Positions 1-9,081 of a stretch of DNA of 41,720 nt are shown one piece after another. This DNA comes from an alpha proteobacterium HIMB59 (lineage in GTDB: Bacteria > Pseudomonadota > Alphaproteobacteria > HIMB59). Where the stretch lies: positions 1-41,720 of the forward strand of contig SGZV01000012.1 of NCBI GenBank assembly GCA_004321805.1, given 5' to 3'. The notes below the pieces were generated by a model. The model made no database searches. It was given only the letters and a program-made list of their open reading frames with translations, and had not been told where the DNA came from. Both the position numbers and the translations under genes were made by a program. How positions within the stretch are numbered: the first letter of the stretch is position 1; the number at the start of each line of letters is the position of its first letter.

Positions 1-716
1 ATTTAAGTATTCTACTGTATGCTAAATACAAAGACTCAGGAAAAGATGGGTATCCTTTGATAAAAGAAAAATTCAATGATTACTACTCATCTCTCGTAAA
101 TGATCATGAGGGTTTTTATTCCAAAGCTGGAGCAGAGAGGGGAGTATTTTTTGAAATTTATAATCAATATGGTTATCTTCCTATTACTACAGACAGCCAT
201 ATAGGAGAATATCTTTCATGGGCATACAGTGTTGCAGATCATGAAGGAATATTAGATTTTTATGAAAATTATAAAAAAAGATGTTTGAATTATTACGATA
301 ATGATAGTTATGATCAATTTTTTAATGAAAATGATACCGAGCCTCACGAAAGAATAGTTCCAATAATTGAAAATATCGTGACAGATGCAAATGCCATTGA
401 ACATGCAGTCAATGTGCCCAATGAAGGATTTATTGAATGCCTTCCTAAAGATATAGTTGTTGAAGTGCCTTCTATTGTAAATAAAAATGGAATTGAAGGT
501 AAAAAACTTGAAAATTATCCTAAATCTTTTGGCGCATTATTAAATTCTCAAGTGGGAGCTATCCAAATGACAACAGAAGCTGTTCTTAAAAAATCAAAAC
601 AAGATGCTTATTATGCTTTATTATCAGACCCTGTAGTCGATAACGCCAAAGCGGCTGCGTCTTTACTAGATACTATGTTAGAATTTCAAAAAGAGTATTT
701 AGGATATTTGAAATAA
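1..716 (+). CDS. GH4-family alpha-glycosidase, C-terminal part (5' end outside window)
   Basis: The reading frame is open from base 3 to the TAA at 714-716, so the gene enters from the left and about 237 C-terminal residues are visible. The first residues (LLYAKYKDSGKDGYPLIKEK) match the region of GH4 NAD- and Mn-dependent glycosidases after the metal-binding histidine. The later stretch with VNVPNEGFIECLPKDIVVEVP matches the GH4 C-terminal signature N-x-G-x-I-x-x-L-P-x-x-x-x-V-E-V-P. The Rossmann domain and the metal-binding Cys/His lie outside the window. GH4 enzymes are cytoplasmic and hydrolyse alpha-glucosides, alpha-galactosides or related sugars by a redox mechanism. This copy is clearly different from the MelA-like GH4 at 10130-11458 and probably has another substrate. 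A GH1 gene follows in the same frame 9 bases later. Substrate cannot be assigned. Confidence 0.85.
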   Translation, partial: LSILLYAKYKDSGKDGYPLIKEKFNDYYSSLVNDHEGFYSKAGAERGVFFEIYNQYGYLPITTDSHIGEYLSWAYSVADHEGILDFYENYKKRCLNYYDNDSYDQFFNENDTEPHERIVPIIENIVTDANAIEHAVNVPNEGFIECLPKDIVVEVPSIVNKNGIEGKKLENYPKSFGALLNSQVGAIQMTTEAVLKKSKQDAYYALLSDPVVDNAKAAASLLDTMLEFQKEYLGYLK

Positions 717-725
717 AAAGCCTCT

Positions 726-2045
726 TTGAATAATTTATCAATACTTCAAAGCTTTCCAAAAGATTTTATTTTTGGTGTGGCCACCTCTGCTTATCAAATC
801 GAAGGAAATAATTTTGGAGAATGTGGTAAATCAATTTGGGATGAATTTGCAAAACAAAATCTAAATGGGGTTGATGGTTCTTATGCTTGCAATCACATTC
901 AATATTTCAAAGATGACATTAAACTTATAAAAGACGCAGGTTTCAAAGCTTATAGATTTTCTTTTTCTTGGCCAAGGATATTTCCAAATGATGATAATTC
1001 CATTAACACAAAAGGATTAGATTTTTATGATAGGCTTCTTGATGAAATTCTAGAGTGCAATTTAGAGCCATTCCCCACCCTCTACCATTGGGACTTACCT
1101 ATACGGTTTAATCAGTTAGGTGGGTGGGAAAACAAAGATACATGTAAACGTTTTGCTGATTATTCATATACTATCTCAGAAAAATTAGGGGATAAATTTC
1201 AAAAGATAGCTACTATCAATGAGCCCTGGTGTGTTTCTTGGTTAAGTCACTATCTAGGCGAACACGCTCCTGGAAAAAAAAGTTTATCTTCTGCCACTGC
1301 AACTATGCACAATATTTTATTGGCCCATGGTCTTGCAGTGCAAGCCTTACGCTCTAATAGAAATCACCAAATCGGAGTTGTGTTAAATAATGAATATCCT
1401 GAGCCCTATAGTCAAGATACCAAAGATATTGAAGCTGCTAAATTATTTGACTCAATTTATAATTATTGGTTTGCAGATTCTATATTTAAAGGATCCTACC
1501 CTAAAATAGCTATGGAGTTATTGTCTTCGCACCTTCCCTCAAATTATGAATCTGATTTGAAAATTATTTCTCAAGGTTTAGATTGGGTAGGTATTAATTA
1601 TTATACTCGATCAATTATAAAATATTATAAGTCTGATGACGGTATTAATTATGAATGCGTGAGAGGTAATCTCAAAAAAACAGATATGGATTGGGAGTTT
1701 TTCCCAGAGGGACTGACCTACTTTTTACGAAGAATAAATAATGAGTATAATAGCAAGATACCTATTTATATTACTGAAAATGGGATGGCAAACAGAGATC
1801 TAGTTTCTTCAAAAAATAAAGTTTTTGATGAAGATCGCATAGAGTATTTTCAACTCCATTTGATTGAGGTTTTAAAATGCCTCAATGAAGGTATACCCTT
1901 AAAAGGTTATTTTGCATGGTCTCTTTTAGATAATTATGAATGGTCATTTGGATATGAAAAAAGATTTGGACTAGTTCATGTCAATTATAAAAATTATAAA
2001 AGAACACCTAAAGAGTCCTTTAAGCAATTCTCAAAATATTTATAA
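726..2045 (+). CDS. GH1 family beta-glucosidase/beta-galactosidase
   Basis: The 439-residue product has the full GH1 barrel length. Visible motifs are FIFGVATSAYQIEG (residues 14-27), YHWDLP (120-125), the acid/base TINEPW (E166) and the nucleophile ITENG (E351), with WSLLDNYEWSFGYEKRFG near the end as the sugar-binding loop. There is no signal peptide, so it acts in the cytoplasm on imported beta-glucosides or beta-galactosides. The start is TTG at 726. The preceding in-frame stop (714-716) and the lack of any ATG before the conserved FGVATSA motif leave it as the only reasonable choice, although no clear Shine-Dalgarno is seen. It lies 9 bases after the GH4 gene and is probably co-transcribed with it. 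Exact substrate is not resolved by sequence. Confidence 0.93.
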   Translation: MNNLSILQSFPKDFIFGVATSAYQIEGNNFGECGKSIWDEFAKQNLNGVDGSYACNHIQYFKDDIKLIKDAGFKAYRFSFSWPRIFPNDDNSINTKGLDFYDRLLDEILECNLEPFPTLYHWDLPIRFNQLGGWENKDTCKRFADYSYTISEKLGDKFQKIATINEPWCVSWLSHYLGEHAPGKKSLSSATATMHNILLAHGLAVQALRSNRNHQIGVVLNNEYPEPYSQDTKDIEAAKLFDSIYNYWFADSIFKGSYPKIAMELLSSHLPSNYESDLKIISQGLDWVGINYYTRSIIKYYKSDDGINYECVRGNLKKTDMDWEFFPEGLTYFLRRINNEYNSKIPIYITENGMANRDLVSSKNKVFDEDRIEYFQLHLIEVLKCLNEGIPLKGYFAWSLLDNYEWSFGYEKRFGLVHVNYKNYKRTPKESFKQFSKYL

Positions 2046-2117
2046 GCAATTTTAAATTAAACCAAGACTATGAATGATGCATGTCGGTAATAAAAATGTT
2101 AGAGTTTTCAACGAATT

Positions 2118-3149
2118 ATGGCTGATGTAAATTTAAAACAATTAAAAAAAAATTACGACAAAACCGAAGTTATTCATGGTGTAGACTTAGATATACGCTC
2201 CGGAGAATTTATTGTTTTCGTAGGGCCTTCTGGTTGCGGAAAATCAACTCTTTTAAGAATGATTGCAGGCTTGGAAGATATAACAGAGGGTGAAATATCT
2301 ATTGGTGGTGAAGTTGTAAATAAAATAATTGCAGCTGAACGAGGTGTTGCGATGGTTTTTCAATCATATGCTTTATATCCTCATATGACTGTTTTTGATA
2401 ATATGGCATTTGCTTTAAAACAAGCAAAAAGGCCAAAAGACGAGATACAAAGTCGTGTACTTGAAGCAGCTAAAATATTACAAATAGAAAATTTATTTGA
2501 AAGACTGCCCAAACAACTTTCTGGAGGTCAACGCCAACGTGTAGCAATAGGTCGTGCAATAGTTAGAAACCCTAAAGTATTTTTATTTGATGAGCCTTTA
2601 TCAAACTTAGATGCTGCTTTACGTGTCCAAACAAGAATTGAAATAGCAAAACTTCATAATCAACTTACTGCAACAATGATTTACGTTACTCATGATCAAG
2701 TTGAGGCAATGACACTTGCTGATCGTATTGTAGTAATAAACAAAGGAATTATTGAACAGGTTGGAACGCCTATTGAATTATATAAAAGTCCAAGAAATCA
2801 ATTCGTTGCAGAATTTATTGGCTCTCCAAAAATGAACATAATTGATCTAGTAAATAGTCAAGGCTCAGATATGATTAATGTGACCCCTCCAAGTGAAGCC
2901 TCAAAGCTAGGTATTAGACCTGAACATTTACGTGTTGCATCTAATGGTTCAGCTAAAATTAAAGGTAATATTCGTCATATAGAAAATCTTGGTGAGCATC
3001 TGTTGTGCTACATCACCATTGCTCAAAATCAAGAAATTACAGCAAAGATCGATGTCAATTCTTCTATTGAAGTGAATATGAATATTGACCTTTATTGGGA
3101 TCATGATCACTCTCATTTTTTTAATTCTTCTGGCGACTCAGTAAGTTAA
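2118..3149 (+). CDS. CUT1 sugar ABC transporter ATPase (UgpC/MsmK/MalK type)
   Basis: This is a 343-residue ATPase with Walker A GPSGCGKST (36-44), Q-loop near Q82, signature LSGGQ (134-138), Walker B VFLFDEP (154-160) and the switch histidine H192 in YVTHDQ. After about residue 235 there is a TOBE/MalK-type regulatory domain. CUT1 ATPases energise uptake of oligosaccharides with a periplasmic binding protein and two permeases. No other ATPase lies near the permease genes at 11461-13229, so this protein most likely serves that transporter although it is encoded 8 kb away among hydrolase genes. The start is ATG 2118. The GH42 gene follows after only 2 bases, and 72 bases separate it from the GH1 gene. 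MsmK-like ATPases can serve several importers, which is also possible here. Confidence 0.93.
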   Translation: MADVNLKQLKKNYDKTEVIHGVDLDIRSGEFIVFVGPSGCGKSTLLRMIAGLEDITEGEISIGGEVVNKIIAAERGVAMVFQSYALYPHMTVFDNMAFALKQAKRPKDEIQSRVLEAAKILQIENLFERLPKQLSGGQRQRVAIGRAIVRNPKVFLFDEPLSNLDAALRVQTRIEIAKLHNQLTATMIYVTHDQVEAMTLADRIVVINKGIIEQVGTPIELYKSPRNQFVAEFIGSPKMNIIDLVNSQGSDMINVTPPSEASKLGIRPEHLRVASNGSAKIKGNIRHIENLGEHLLCYITIAQNQEITAKIDVNSSIEVNMNIDLYWDHDHSHFFNSSGDSVS

Positions 3150-3151
3150 TT

Positions 3152-5098
3152 ATGTCAGCCAGTCCTGAACTTGGAGTTTGCTACTACCCTGAACACTGGC
3201 CAGAGGATATGTGGATATCTGATGCGCAAAGTATGTACAAAAATGGTATCAGATGGGTCAGAATAGCCGAATTTGCTTGGTCTCGCATAGAACCTGAGCC
3301 TAAAAAATTTGACTGGAAATGGTTGGATAAGGCTGTGGATATCTTAGGAAATGCTGGTCTTAAGATTGTTATGTGCACTCCTACCGCTACTCCGCCACGA
3401 TGGTTAATAAATCAGATGCCAGATATGTTAGCCGTTGATCAAAACGGTCAAAAGAGAAAATTTGGATCACGCAAACATTATTCCTTTTCACACAAAGGGT
3501 ATCAAAAAGAAAGTCAAAGAATAACTCAAGCAGTAGCTGAGCGATATGGAAATAATTCTTTTGTTCAAGCATGGCAAACAGATAATGAATTTGGATGTCA
3601 TGAAACAACTTATTCTTGGTGTCAGTCATCTTTACAAGAGTTTCGAAATTGGCTTGAAGTTAAATATCAAAGTATCGAAAAATTAAATGAAGAGTGGGGA
3701 AATGTTTTTTGGTCTATGGAGTATAGTTCTTTTGAAGATATTGATCTTCCGAATTTAACAGTTACTGAAGCTAATCCAGCTCATCATTTTGCCTTTCGAA
3801 GATTTGGCTCTGATCAAGTAAAAAATTTTAATTCTCAGCAAGTAAAAATTATTAATCAATTCTCTCCAAATCGCCCAGTCAGTCATAATTACATGGGTCA
3901 CTTTGTTGAATTTGATCATTATAAAGTTTCAGAAGACTTAGATATAGCTGCTTGGGATAGTTATCCCTTAGGCTATTTACAAAATATGCAAAGTATTGCG
4001 AGGGAGGATAAAAAATTATTATTTGAGTGCTACAATATTGGAGACCCAGATTTTCAAGCTTATCATCACGATCTCTATCGAGGAATGGGAAGATTATGGG
4101 TAATGGAACAACAACCAGGCCCCGTTAACTGGGCCAGATATAATCCCATACCTTTGCCAGGAGCAGTTAGAATGTGGACATGGGAGGCATTTGCGCATGA
4201 TGCTGAAGTGGTAAGTTATTTTAGATGGAGGCAGGCTCCTTATGCTCAAGAACAAATGCATGCTGGTTTAATGCACTGTGATAACTCTCCCGCTATGGGA
4301 AGCAAAGAGGCGCTTCAGGTGAGTAAAGAAATTCAAGAAATCGAACTCCCCCCAACTCAAAAAGCAGAAATTGCACTCCTTCATGATTATGAAGCCTGTT
4401 GGATGACAGAAATAGACGGACAGACTCAAGACTTTCACTATACCCGACTAATGCTCGATTTTTATAAAAGTATTAGAACAAATGGAGGGTCACTCGACAT
4501 AGTTGGAAAAAATACTGATTTTACTGAATATAAATTAATAATTATTCCTTCATTTGTTCATTTAGATGAAGAAATTTTTAGTCGAATTACATTATCTGGA
4601 GCAAAAATTTTGGCCGGACCAAGAACTGGGGTTAAAACAAATGAGTTTCAGATACCTCATAATCTCAGCTTAGAAGGATTAGGTTTTAAAGTGACTCGGG
4701 TAGATGCCCTTCCTCAAGAACTACCAATAGAAGTTGAGTGGAAGGGAATAAAAGGTCATATGAATGTATGGCGTGAACAAGGACAGTGCTCTGGTACTTC
4801 AGATGGTAAAGGTATCGATGATATGCCAGTAGTGACAACTGGTAATAAAGGTAGTTATTTGTGTGGTTGGCCTGATGAAAATCTACTTAAAGCAATAATG
4901 AAGGAACAAATGTTATCAGCAGGCTTAACAACAGTATCATTACCAGAATATTTAAGAGTTCGCCAACGAGGAAACCTTTTATTCTTTACAAATTATGGAA
5001 AACAAAAAGTCTCTATACCTAAAGAATATAATGGAGAATTTCTTCTTGGCCAAAGAGAGTTAGCACAATCAGGTCTTGCTATTTTAAAAAGTACCTAA
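3152..5098 (+). CDS. GH42 family beta-galactosidase
   Basis: The product has 648 residues, typical for GH42. The N-terminal barrel starts with GVCYYPEHWPEDMW (8-21). It contains WVRIAEFAWSRIEP, the acid/base in QTDNEFG (E146) and the nucleophile in VMEQQPGPVNW (E319). A trimerisation domain and a small C-terminal beta domain follow from about residue 380. There is no signal peptide, so beta-galactosides such as galactosyl-glucose or plant and algal galacto-oligosaccharides are cleaved in the cytoplasm, giving galactose for GalK/GalT/GalE encoded further right. ATG at 3152 lies 2 bases after the ABC ATPase stop, so the two are translationally linked. Its TAA (5096-5098) overlaps the TAG of the convergent iolD-like gene by three bases. 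Confidence 0.95.
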   Translation: MSASPELGVCYYPEHWPEDMWISDAQSMYKNGIRWVRIAEFAWSRIEPEPKKFDWKWLDKAVDILGNAGLKIVMCTPTATPPRWLINQMPDMLAVDQNGQKRKFGSRKHYSFSHKGYQKESQRITQAVAERYGNNSFVQAWQTDNEFGCHETTYSWCQSSLQEFRNWLEVKYQSIEKLNEEWGNVFWSMEYSSFEDIDLPNLTVTEANPAHHFAFRRFGSDQVKNFNSQQVKIINQFSPNRPVSHNYMGHFVEFDHYKVSEDLDIAAWDSYPLGYLQNMQSIAREDKKLLFECYNIGDPDFQAYHHDLYRGMGRLWVMEQQPGPVNWARYNPIPLPGAVRMWTWEAFAHDAEVVSYFRWRQAPYAQEQMHAGLMHCDNSPAMGSKEALQVSKEIQEIELPPTQKAEIALLHDYEACWMTEIDGQTQDFHYTRLMLDFYKSIRTNGGSLDIVGKNTDFTEYKLIIIPSFVHLDEEIFSRITLSGAKILAGPRTGVKTNEFQIPHNLSLEGLGFKVTRVDALPQELPIEVEWKGIKGHMNVWREQGQCSGTSDGKGIDDMPVVTTGNKGSYLCGWPDENLLKAIMKEQMLSAGLTTVSLPEYLRVRQRGNLLFFTNYGKQKVSIPKEYNGEFLLGQRELAQSGLAILKST

Positions 5099-6939
5099 AC
5101 ACCTTTTCGTTGTTTATTTTTACCATCTTTAAAATCATCAAGTGCTTCTTTATTTTCTTTGGTAATAGGGTCTTGTAGTGTAGGACTTTCCCAAAAAGCT
5201 GTGCCCTCAAGCCATTCATATCCATGAGTTTTTATAACAATCACGTAAGTTCTATCAGACTCTTTAGCACGTTTATATGCTGCTTCTAATTCAGATGTTG
5301 AATTAACTGTTTCTGCATTTGCTCCCATGCTGCGAGCATGATTTTCAAAATCTACAAACTGTAAATTTTTTGCCCTAGCTGATCTTAGATTACAAATATA
5401 TTCCTTACCACCTTTGGCTAATTGGAGTCGGTTGATAACCATGTGTCCTCCGTTATCACAAACTATAATTATGAGCTTTTGGTCATAAATAACTGAACTG
5501 TAGATATCACTATTGCTAAGTAAATATGAACCGTCTCCTAAAAAGACAACTACATCTTGATCAGGTTTTGCCATTTTAATACCCAGAGCACCAGATATTT
5601 CATAACCCATACAACTAAAGCCCCACTCTGTTTCAAAAGTGTTGATTTGCTTCGGTTTCCATACTTGGACAACCTCGCCAACAAGGCCTCCTGCTGCAGT
5701 AACTACAATATCGCTCGGGTCTGCGTTTCTGTATACTGCACCTACAGCGTGAGCATATGATGGTTCTACTTGGTTTGTAGGACCACTTTGCTTTTCAACA
5801 TATGCTTCCCATTCTGCTCGCTCTTTAATTGCTTTTTGATACCAATTATCAGGTGCCTTCCAATCACCAAGAGCTTCTGATAATTGCTGAAGTCCTATTT
5901 TTGCATCACTCACAACAGGTGTAGCTAGGTGTTTAACAGTATCAAAACGAGCCGCATTCAAAGAGACTAATTGAAAATTATCACTTTCAAAATTAGCCCA
6001 AGAACCTGTAGTAAAATCAGCAAGTTTAGTACCTATAGCTAAAGCAAGGTCAGTTTCTTTAGAAAGGTTATTAGCAGACTTTTCACCTAAACCTCCTATC
6101 CCTCCAATATAGTAAGGATCCTCTTTAGCCATACAGCCAATACCCATCGCAGTAGCTGTAACGGGGATATTATGTTTTTTGGCAAAATGCGATAAATCTT
6201 CTTCAGCCTCAGAATATAAAACCCCTCCTCCAGATATAATGATTGGTTGTTTTGAATTTTTCAATTTTTCAGCAGCAACTTTAACTTGATTAGGATCAGG
6301 ATGAATTCTTCTAATCTCATGAACACGCTCTTCAAAAAAAACTTCAGGGTAATCAAAAGACTCACCTTGCACATCTTGAGAGATAGCAATAGTAGCTGGA
6401 CCACAGTCTGCGGGATCTAACATAATTTGAATAGCTTGAGGTAGAGAGTTTAGAATCTGCTCCGGTCTTGTAATTCGATCAAAAAATCGAGAAACTGGTT
6501 TGAATGCATCATTTTGATTTTCAACAGGAGAATTAAAATTTTCTACTTGTTGTAATACAGGGTCTGGAAATCGTGAAGCGAATACATCGCCAGGTAATAA
6601 AAGTAAAGGCAAACGATTACTTAAAGCAACACCAGCAGCCGTTACCATATTCATAGCGCCTGGACCAGAGGAAGAAGTTGCGATGAAAATTTGTTTTCGA
6701 CGCATCGCTCTGGCATATCCAATGCCAGATAACGCCATACTTTGTTCATGGTGGCCTCGATAACCAGGAAGATCAGATTGAAATTCCTCCATCGCCTGTC
6801 CTAGGCAAGCGACATTTCCATGTCCATAAATTGCAAAGGCTCCAGGGAATAATGGAACTTTCTTACCATCAATGATAGTTTTTTGGGCGATAAGAAATTT
6901 AAAAAGTGCATGCGCACATGATAATCTGACAGTTTTCAT
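5095..6939 (-). CDS. iolD: IolD-like ThDP enzyme (3D-(3,5/4)-trihydroxycyclohexane-1,2-dione acylhydrolase)
   Basis: This is a 614-residue thiamine-diphosphate enzyme. It begins KTVRLSCAHALFKFL as IolD does, with the catalytic Glu in GYRGHHEQSMA, ThDP-binding GDGSYLLSNSD followed by CDNGGHMVINRLQ, and a central Rossmann-like domain. IolD opens the ring of trihydroxycyclohexanedione to 5-deoxy-D-glucuronate in myo-inositol catabolism, in the cytoplasm. The start at ATG 6939 is chosen over an upstream in-frame codon because GAGGAG lies 6 bases before it and homology begins there. No other iol gene is in the window. The gene is placed head to head with a D-2-hydroxyacid dehydrogenase and inside galactoside genes, so it may work with iol genes elsewhere or on a related cyclic diketone. 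Family assignment is firm; the substrate is inference. Confidence 0.85.
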   Translation of the reverse strand: MKTVRLSCAHALFKFLIAQKTIIDGKKVPLFPGAFAIYGHGNVACLGQAMEEFQSDLPGYRGHHEQSMALSGIGYARAMRRKQIFIATSSSGPGAMNMVTAAGVALSNRLPLLLLPGDVFASRFPDPVLQQVENFNSPVENQNDAFKPVSRFFDRITRPEQILNSLPQAIQIMLDPADCGPATIAISQDVQGESFDYPEVFFEERVHEIRRIHPDPNQVKVAAEKLKNSKQPIIISGGGVLYSEAEEDLSHFAKKHNIPVTATAMGIGCMAKEDPYYIGGIGGLGEKSANNLSKETDLALAIGTKLADFTTGSWANFESDNFQLVSLNAARFDTVKHLATPVVSDAKIGLQQLSEALGDWKAPDNWYQKAIKERAEWEAYVEKQSGPTNQVEPSYAHAVGAVYRNADPSDIVVTAAGGLVGEVVQVWKPKQINTFETEWGFSCMGYEISGALGIKMAKPDQDVVVFLGDGSYLLSNSDIYSSVIYDQKLIIIVCDNGGHMVINRLQLAKGGKEYICNLRSARAKNLQFVDFENHARSMGANAETVNSTSELEAAYKRAKESDRTYVIVIKTHGYEWLEGTAFWESPTLQDPITKENKEALDDFKDGKNKQRKGV

Positions 6940-7041
6940 TATTACTCCTCTAGAACAGATATGTATTTTACATAATCTCATCAGAATTTGAATAAAAAAT
7001 CCTTTGATTATAGTGTCTTTTTTCCATACTTTGATAATTCA

Positions 7042-8010
7042 ATGAAAATAGGCTTAGTTGGTTCAATTCATGAATTGGGATGGGAAGTGCTTCAATCTCA
7101 AGGGCATTCCATTATTGAAGTTACAGATTTTACTACGAGTAACTTAAAAAAAGAATTAGCTGATGTATCAGGGATAGTGCTTCGTACAGCACAAATGCCC
7201 AATGAAGTCATCGATGCTTGCCCTAATCTTCAAATTATTGCTCGTCATGGCGTAGGCTATGACAATGTTGATTTAAATTATTTAAATAAAAAAAAAATTG
7301 CACTTGGTGTAACAGGCACTGCTAACGCAGTCAGTGTAGCAGAACATGTTATGACCTTTTTTTTACAACTAACAAAAAATATCAATCTTTCTGATGAGCT
7401 TACTCGAAAAGGTAAGTTTCACGAAAAAGGAAATCTTCCTTCTTTTTTTGAACTATATCAAAAAAATGTTCTCTTATTAGGGTTTGGTAGAATTGGCCAG
7501 GCAGTTGCTAAGCGTTGTTTAGGTTTTGAAATGAATGTTTATGTCTATGATCCTTATGTATCTATGGATATAATTGAAAAAAATGGTTGTCATTCTATTT
7601 CAATTAAAGATGGTTTAAAACTTGCAGATTTTATAAGTGTTCACCTACCATTAAATGATGAAACAAAAGATTTTATCAATGTAGAAAGTTTTCAAAATAT
7701 GAAAGATAGTTGTGTAATTGTTAATACTGCTAGAGGTGGAATAATTAATGAGCAAAATCTTTATAATGCACTCAAAGACAAAAAGATACGGGCAGCTGGT
7801 CTAGATGTATATAATCAAGAACCCCCTCCGTCTGATCACCCTTTATTTGATTTATCTAATGTCTTGCTAACACCACACAATGCTGCACTAACTCTCGAAT
7901 GTCGAATGAGAATGGCGGTAGAAGCCAGTGAAACAATCTCTTTTTACTTGAAAAATAGAGAAAATTTAAACCTTCAAAATATTATTAATAGAAAAGAATT
8001 AGGAATTTAA
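7042..8010 (+). CDS. D-isomer specific 2-hydroxyacid dehydrogenase (phosphoglycerate/hydroxypyruvate dehydrogenase family)
   Basis: From ATG 7042 the product is 322 residues, usual for the family. NAD binding is shown by LLGFGRIGQAVAKR and by the acidic residue in YVYDPY. The catalytic residues are present: Arg in VNTARGGIIN, Glu in GLDVYNQEPP and His in LLTPHNAAL. The enzyme interconverts a D-2-hydroxyacid and a 2-oxoacid in the cytoplasm; which one cannot be told. A TTG at 6988 would add 18 residues without homology, so ATG is preferred, although neither start has a clear Shine-Dalgarno. It is transcribed divergently from the iolD-like gene, with about 100 bases between them, suggesting a shared regulatory region. 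Its last 12 bases overlap the 3' end of galK. Confidence 0.88.
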   Translation: MKIGLVGSIHELGWEVLQSQGHSIIEVTDFTTSNLKKELADVSGIVLRTAQMPNEVIDACPNLQIIARHGVGYDNVDLNYLNKKKIALGVTGTANAVSVAEHVMTFFLQLTKNINLSDELTRKGKFHEKGNLPSFFELYQKNVLLLGFGRIGQAVAKRCLGFEMNVYVYDPYVSMDIIEKNGCHSISIKDGLKLADFISVHLPLNDETKDFINVESFQNMKDSCVIVNTARGGIINEQNLYNALKDKKIRAAGLDVYNQEPPPSDHPLFDLSNVLLTPHNAALTLECRMRMAVEASETISFYLKNRENLNLQNIINRKELGI

Positions 8011-9081
8011 TTCTTTAGATATTGTTGTAACTAAATAGGCTTGCGGGCATTCTTCTAAAATTGACTTTGAAACTGATGTTAATTCATTATTGGTAGTCAA
8101 TAGAACTACACAGCCTCCAAAACCAGCTCCAGTAAGTCTTGCCCCAAGTGCGCCATTTTTATTAGCTGAGTCAACCACTTGATTTAATTCTTCACTAGAG
8201 ATCTCATAGTCGTCTCTCATTGATTGGTGGCTGGAATTCATTAACTCACCAAAAGAGATAGGATCGTCTTTTTCTAGACATAAAACTGCTTTTAGCACAC
8301 GATCATTTTCAGAGACTATATGTTTTGCTCTTTTTTTTATAATTGGATCTTCAATTTTAATTAATTGATCAATAGTAGCGTGACGAAGAGAAGGTATTTC
8401 CAAAATCTCTGATGCCTTTAAAGTTTCGTTTTTTCGTTCATTATATTTACCGTGAGAAAGTTTTCTTGTGCTGCCTGAGTGAATAATGACAAAACTATGA
8501 TCAGAAAAAACAGGCATGGATTCAGTTTGAAGATTTTCACAATCTAAAAAAACAGCTTGTCCGAATGTCCCACAAGCAGATGCCATCTGATCCATAATTC
8601 CACATTGAGTACCTACAAATTGATGCTCAATTTTCTGACCTATTTTTGCCATTTCTTGAGAATGAATTGAGATGTCTTTTAATTTAGTAATTGCTCTTAA
8701 CAAGGCAATTTCCAAAGCAGCGGAAGAAGAAAGCCCAGATCCAGAGGGAATAGTTGAGCTTACGGCAACTTCTATTCCTTTTATAGACGGTGATATTTTT
8801 TGACAAAAATAAATAGCCCCTCTTACAAAATCTAACCAACTTCCATCATTTGAAGAAGAAGTTAAAGACCGTAATTCACCAAATTCGCTTGAAATACCAA
8901 TGATTTTATCATCGTCTCTGAGGTTGATGCTAACTTCAATTGATTGGGGAATAAGAGAAGGTAGAACAAAGCCATTATTGTAATCTGTATGTTCCCCAAT
9001 TAAGTTAACTCGACCATGGGCAGAAGTAGTCATGGAGGGTTCTTTTTGAAAAAAAGAATAGAATATCTCAGCACTACTCAT
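7999..9081 (-). CDS. galK: Galactokinase
   Basis: The 360-residue GHMP kinase phosphorylates galactose to galactose 1-phosphate, the first committed step of the Leloir pathway. Motifs are the galactokinase signature GRVNLIGEHTDY (23-34), the ATP loop SGLSSSAAL (115-123), catalytic Asp in CGIMDQMAS (D164) and LTGAGFGGCVV near the C-terminus. Start is set at ATG 9081, where homology begins. An in-frame extension to 9135 would lie wholly inside galT. The ATG overlaps the galT stop by 8 bases (ATGAGTAG), so translation is probably coupled. It is the last gene of the minus-strand transporter-melA-galT-galK operon and ends tail to tail, overlapping the hydroxyacid dehydrogenase by 12 bases. Confidence 0.96.
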   Translation of the reverse strand: MSSAEIFYSFFQKEPSMTTSAHGRVNLIGEHTDYNNGFVLPSLIPQSIEVSINLRDDDKIIGISSEFGELRSLTSSSNDGSWLDFVRGAIYFCQKISPSIKGIEVAVSSTIPSGSGLSSSAALEIALLRAITKLKDISIHSQEMAKIGQKIEHQFVGTQCGIMDQMASACGTFGQAVFLDCENLQTESMPVFSDHSFVIIHSGSTRKLSHGKYNERKNETLKASEILEIPSLRHATIDQLIKIEDPIIKKRAKHIVSENDRVLKAVLCLEKDDPISFGELMNSSHQSMRDDYEISSEELNQVVDSANKNGALGARLTGAGFGGCVVLLTTNNELTSVSKSILEECPQAYLVTTISKELNS

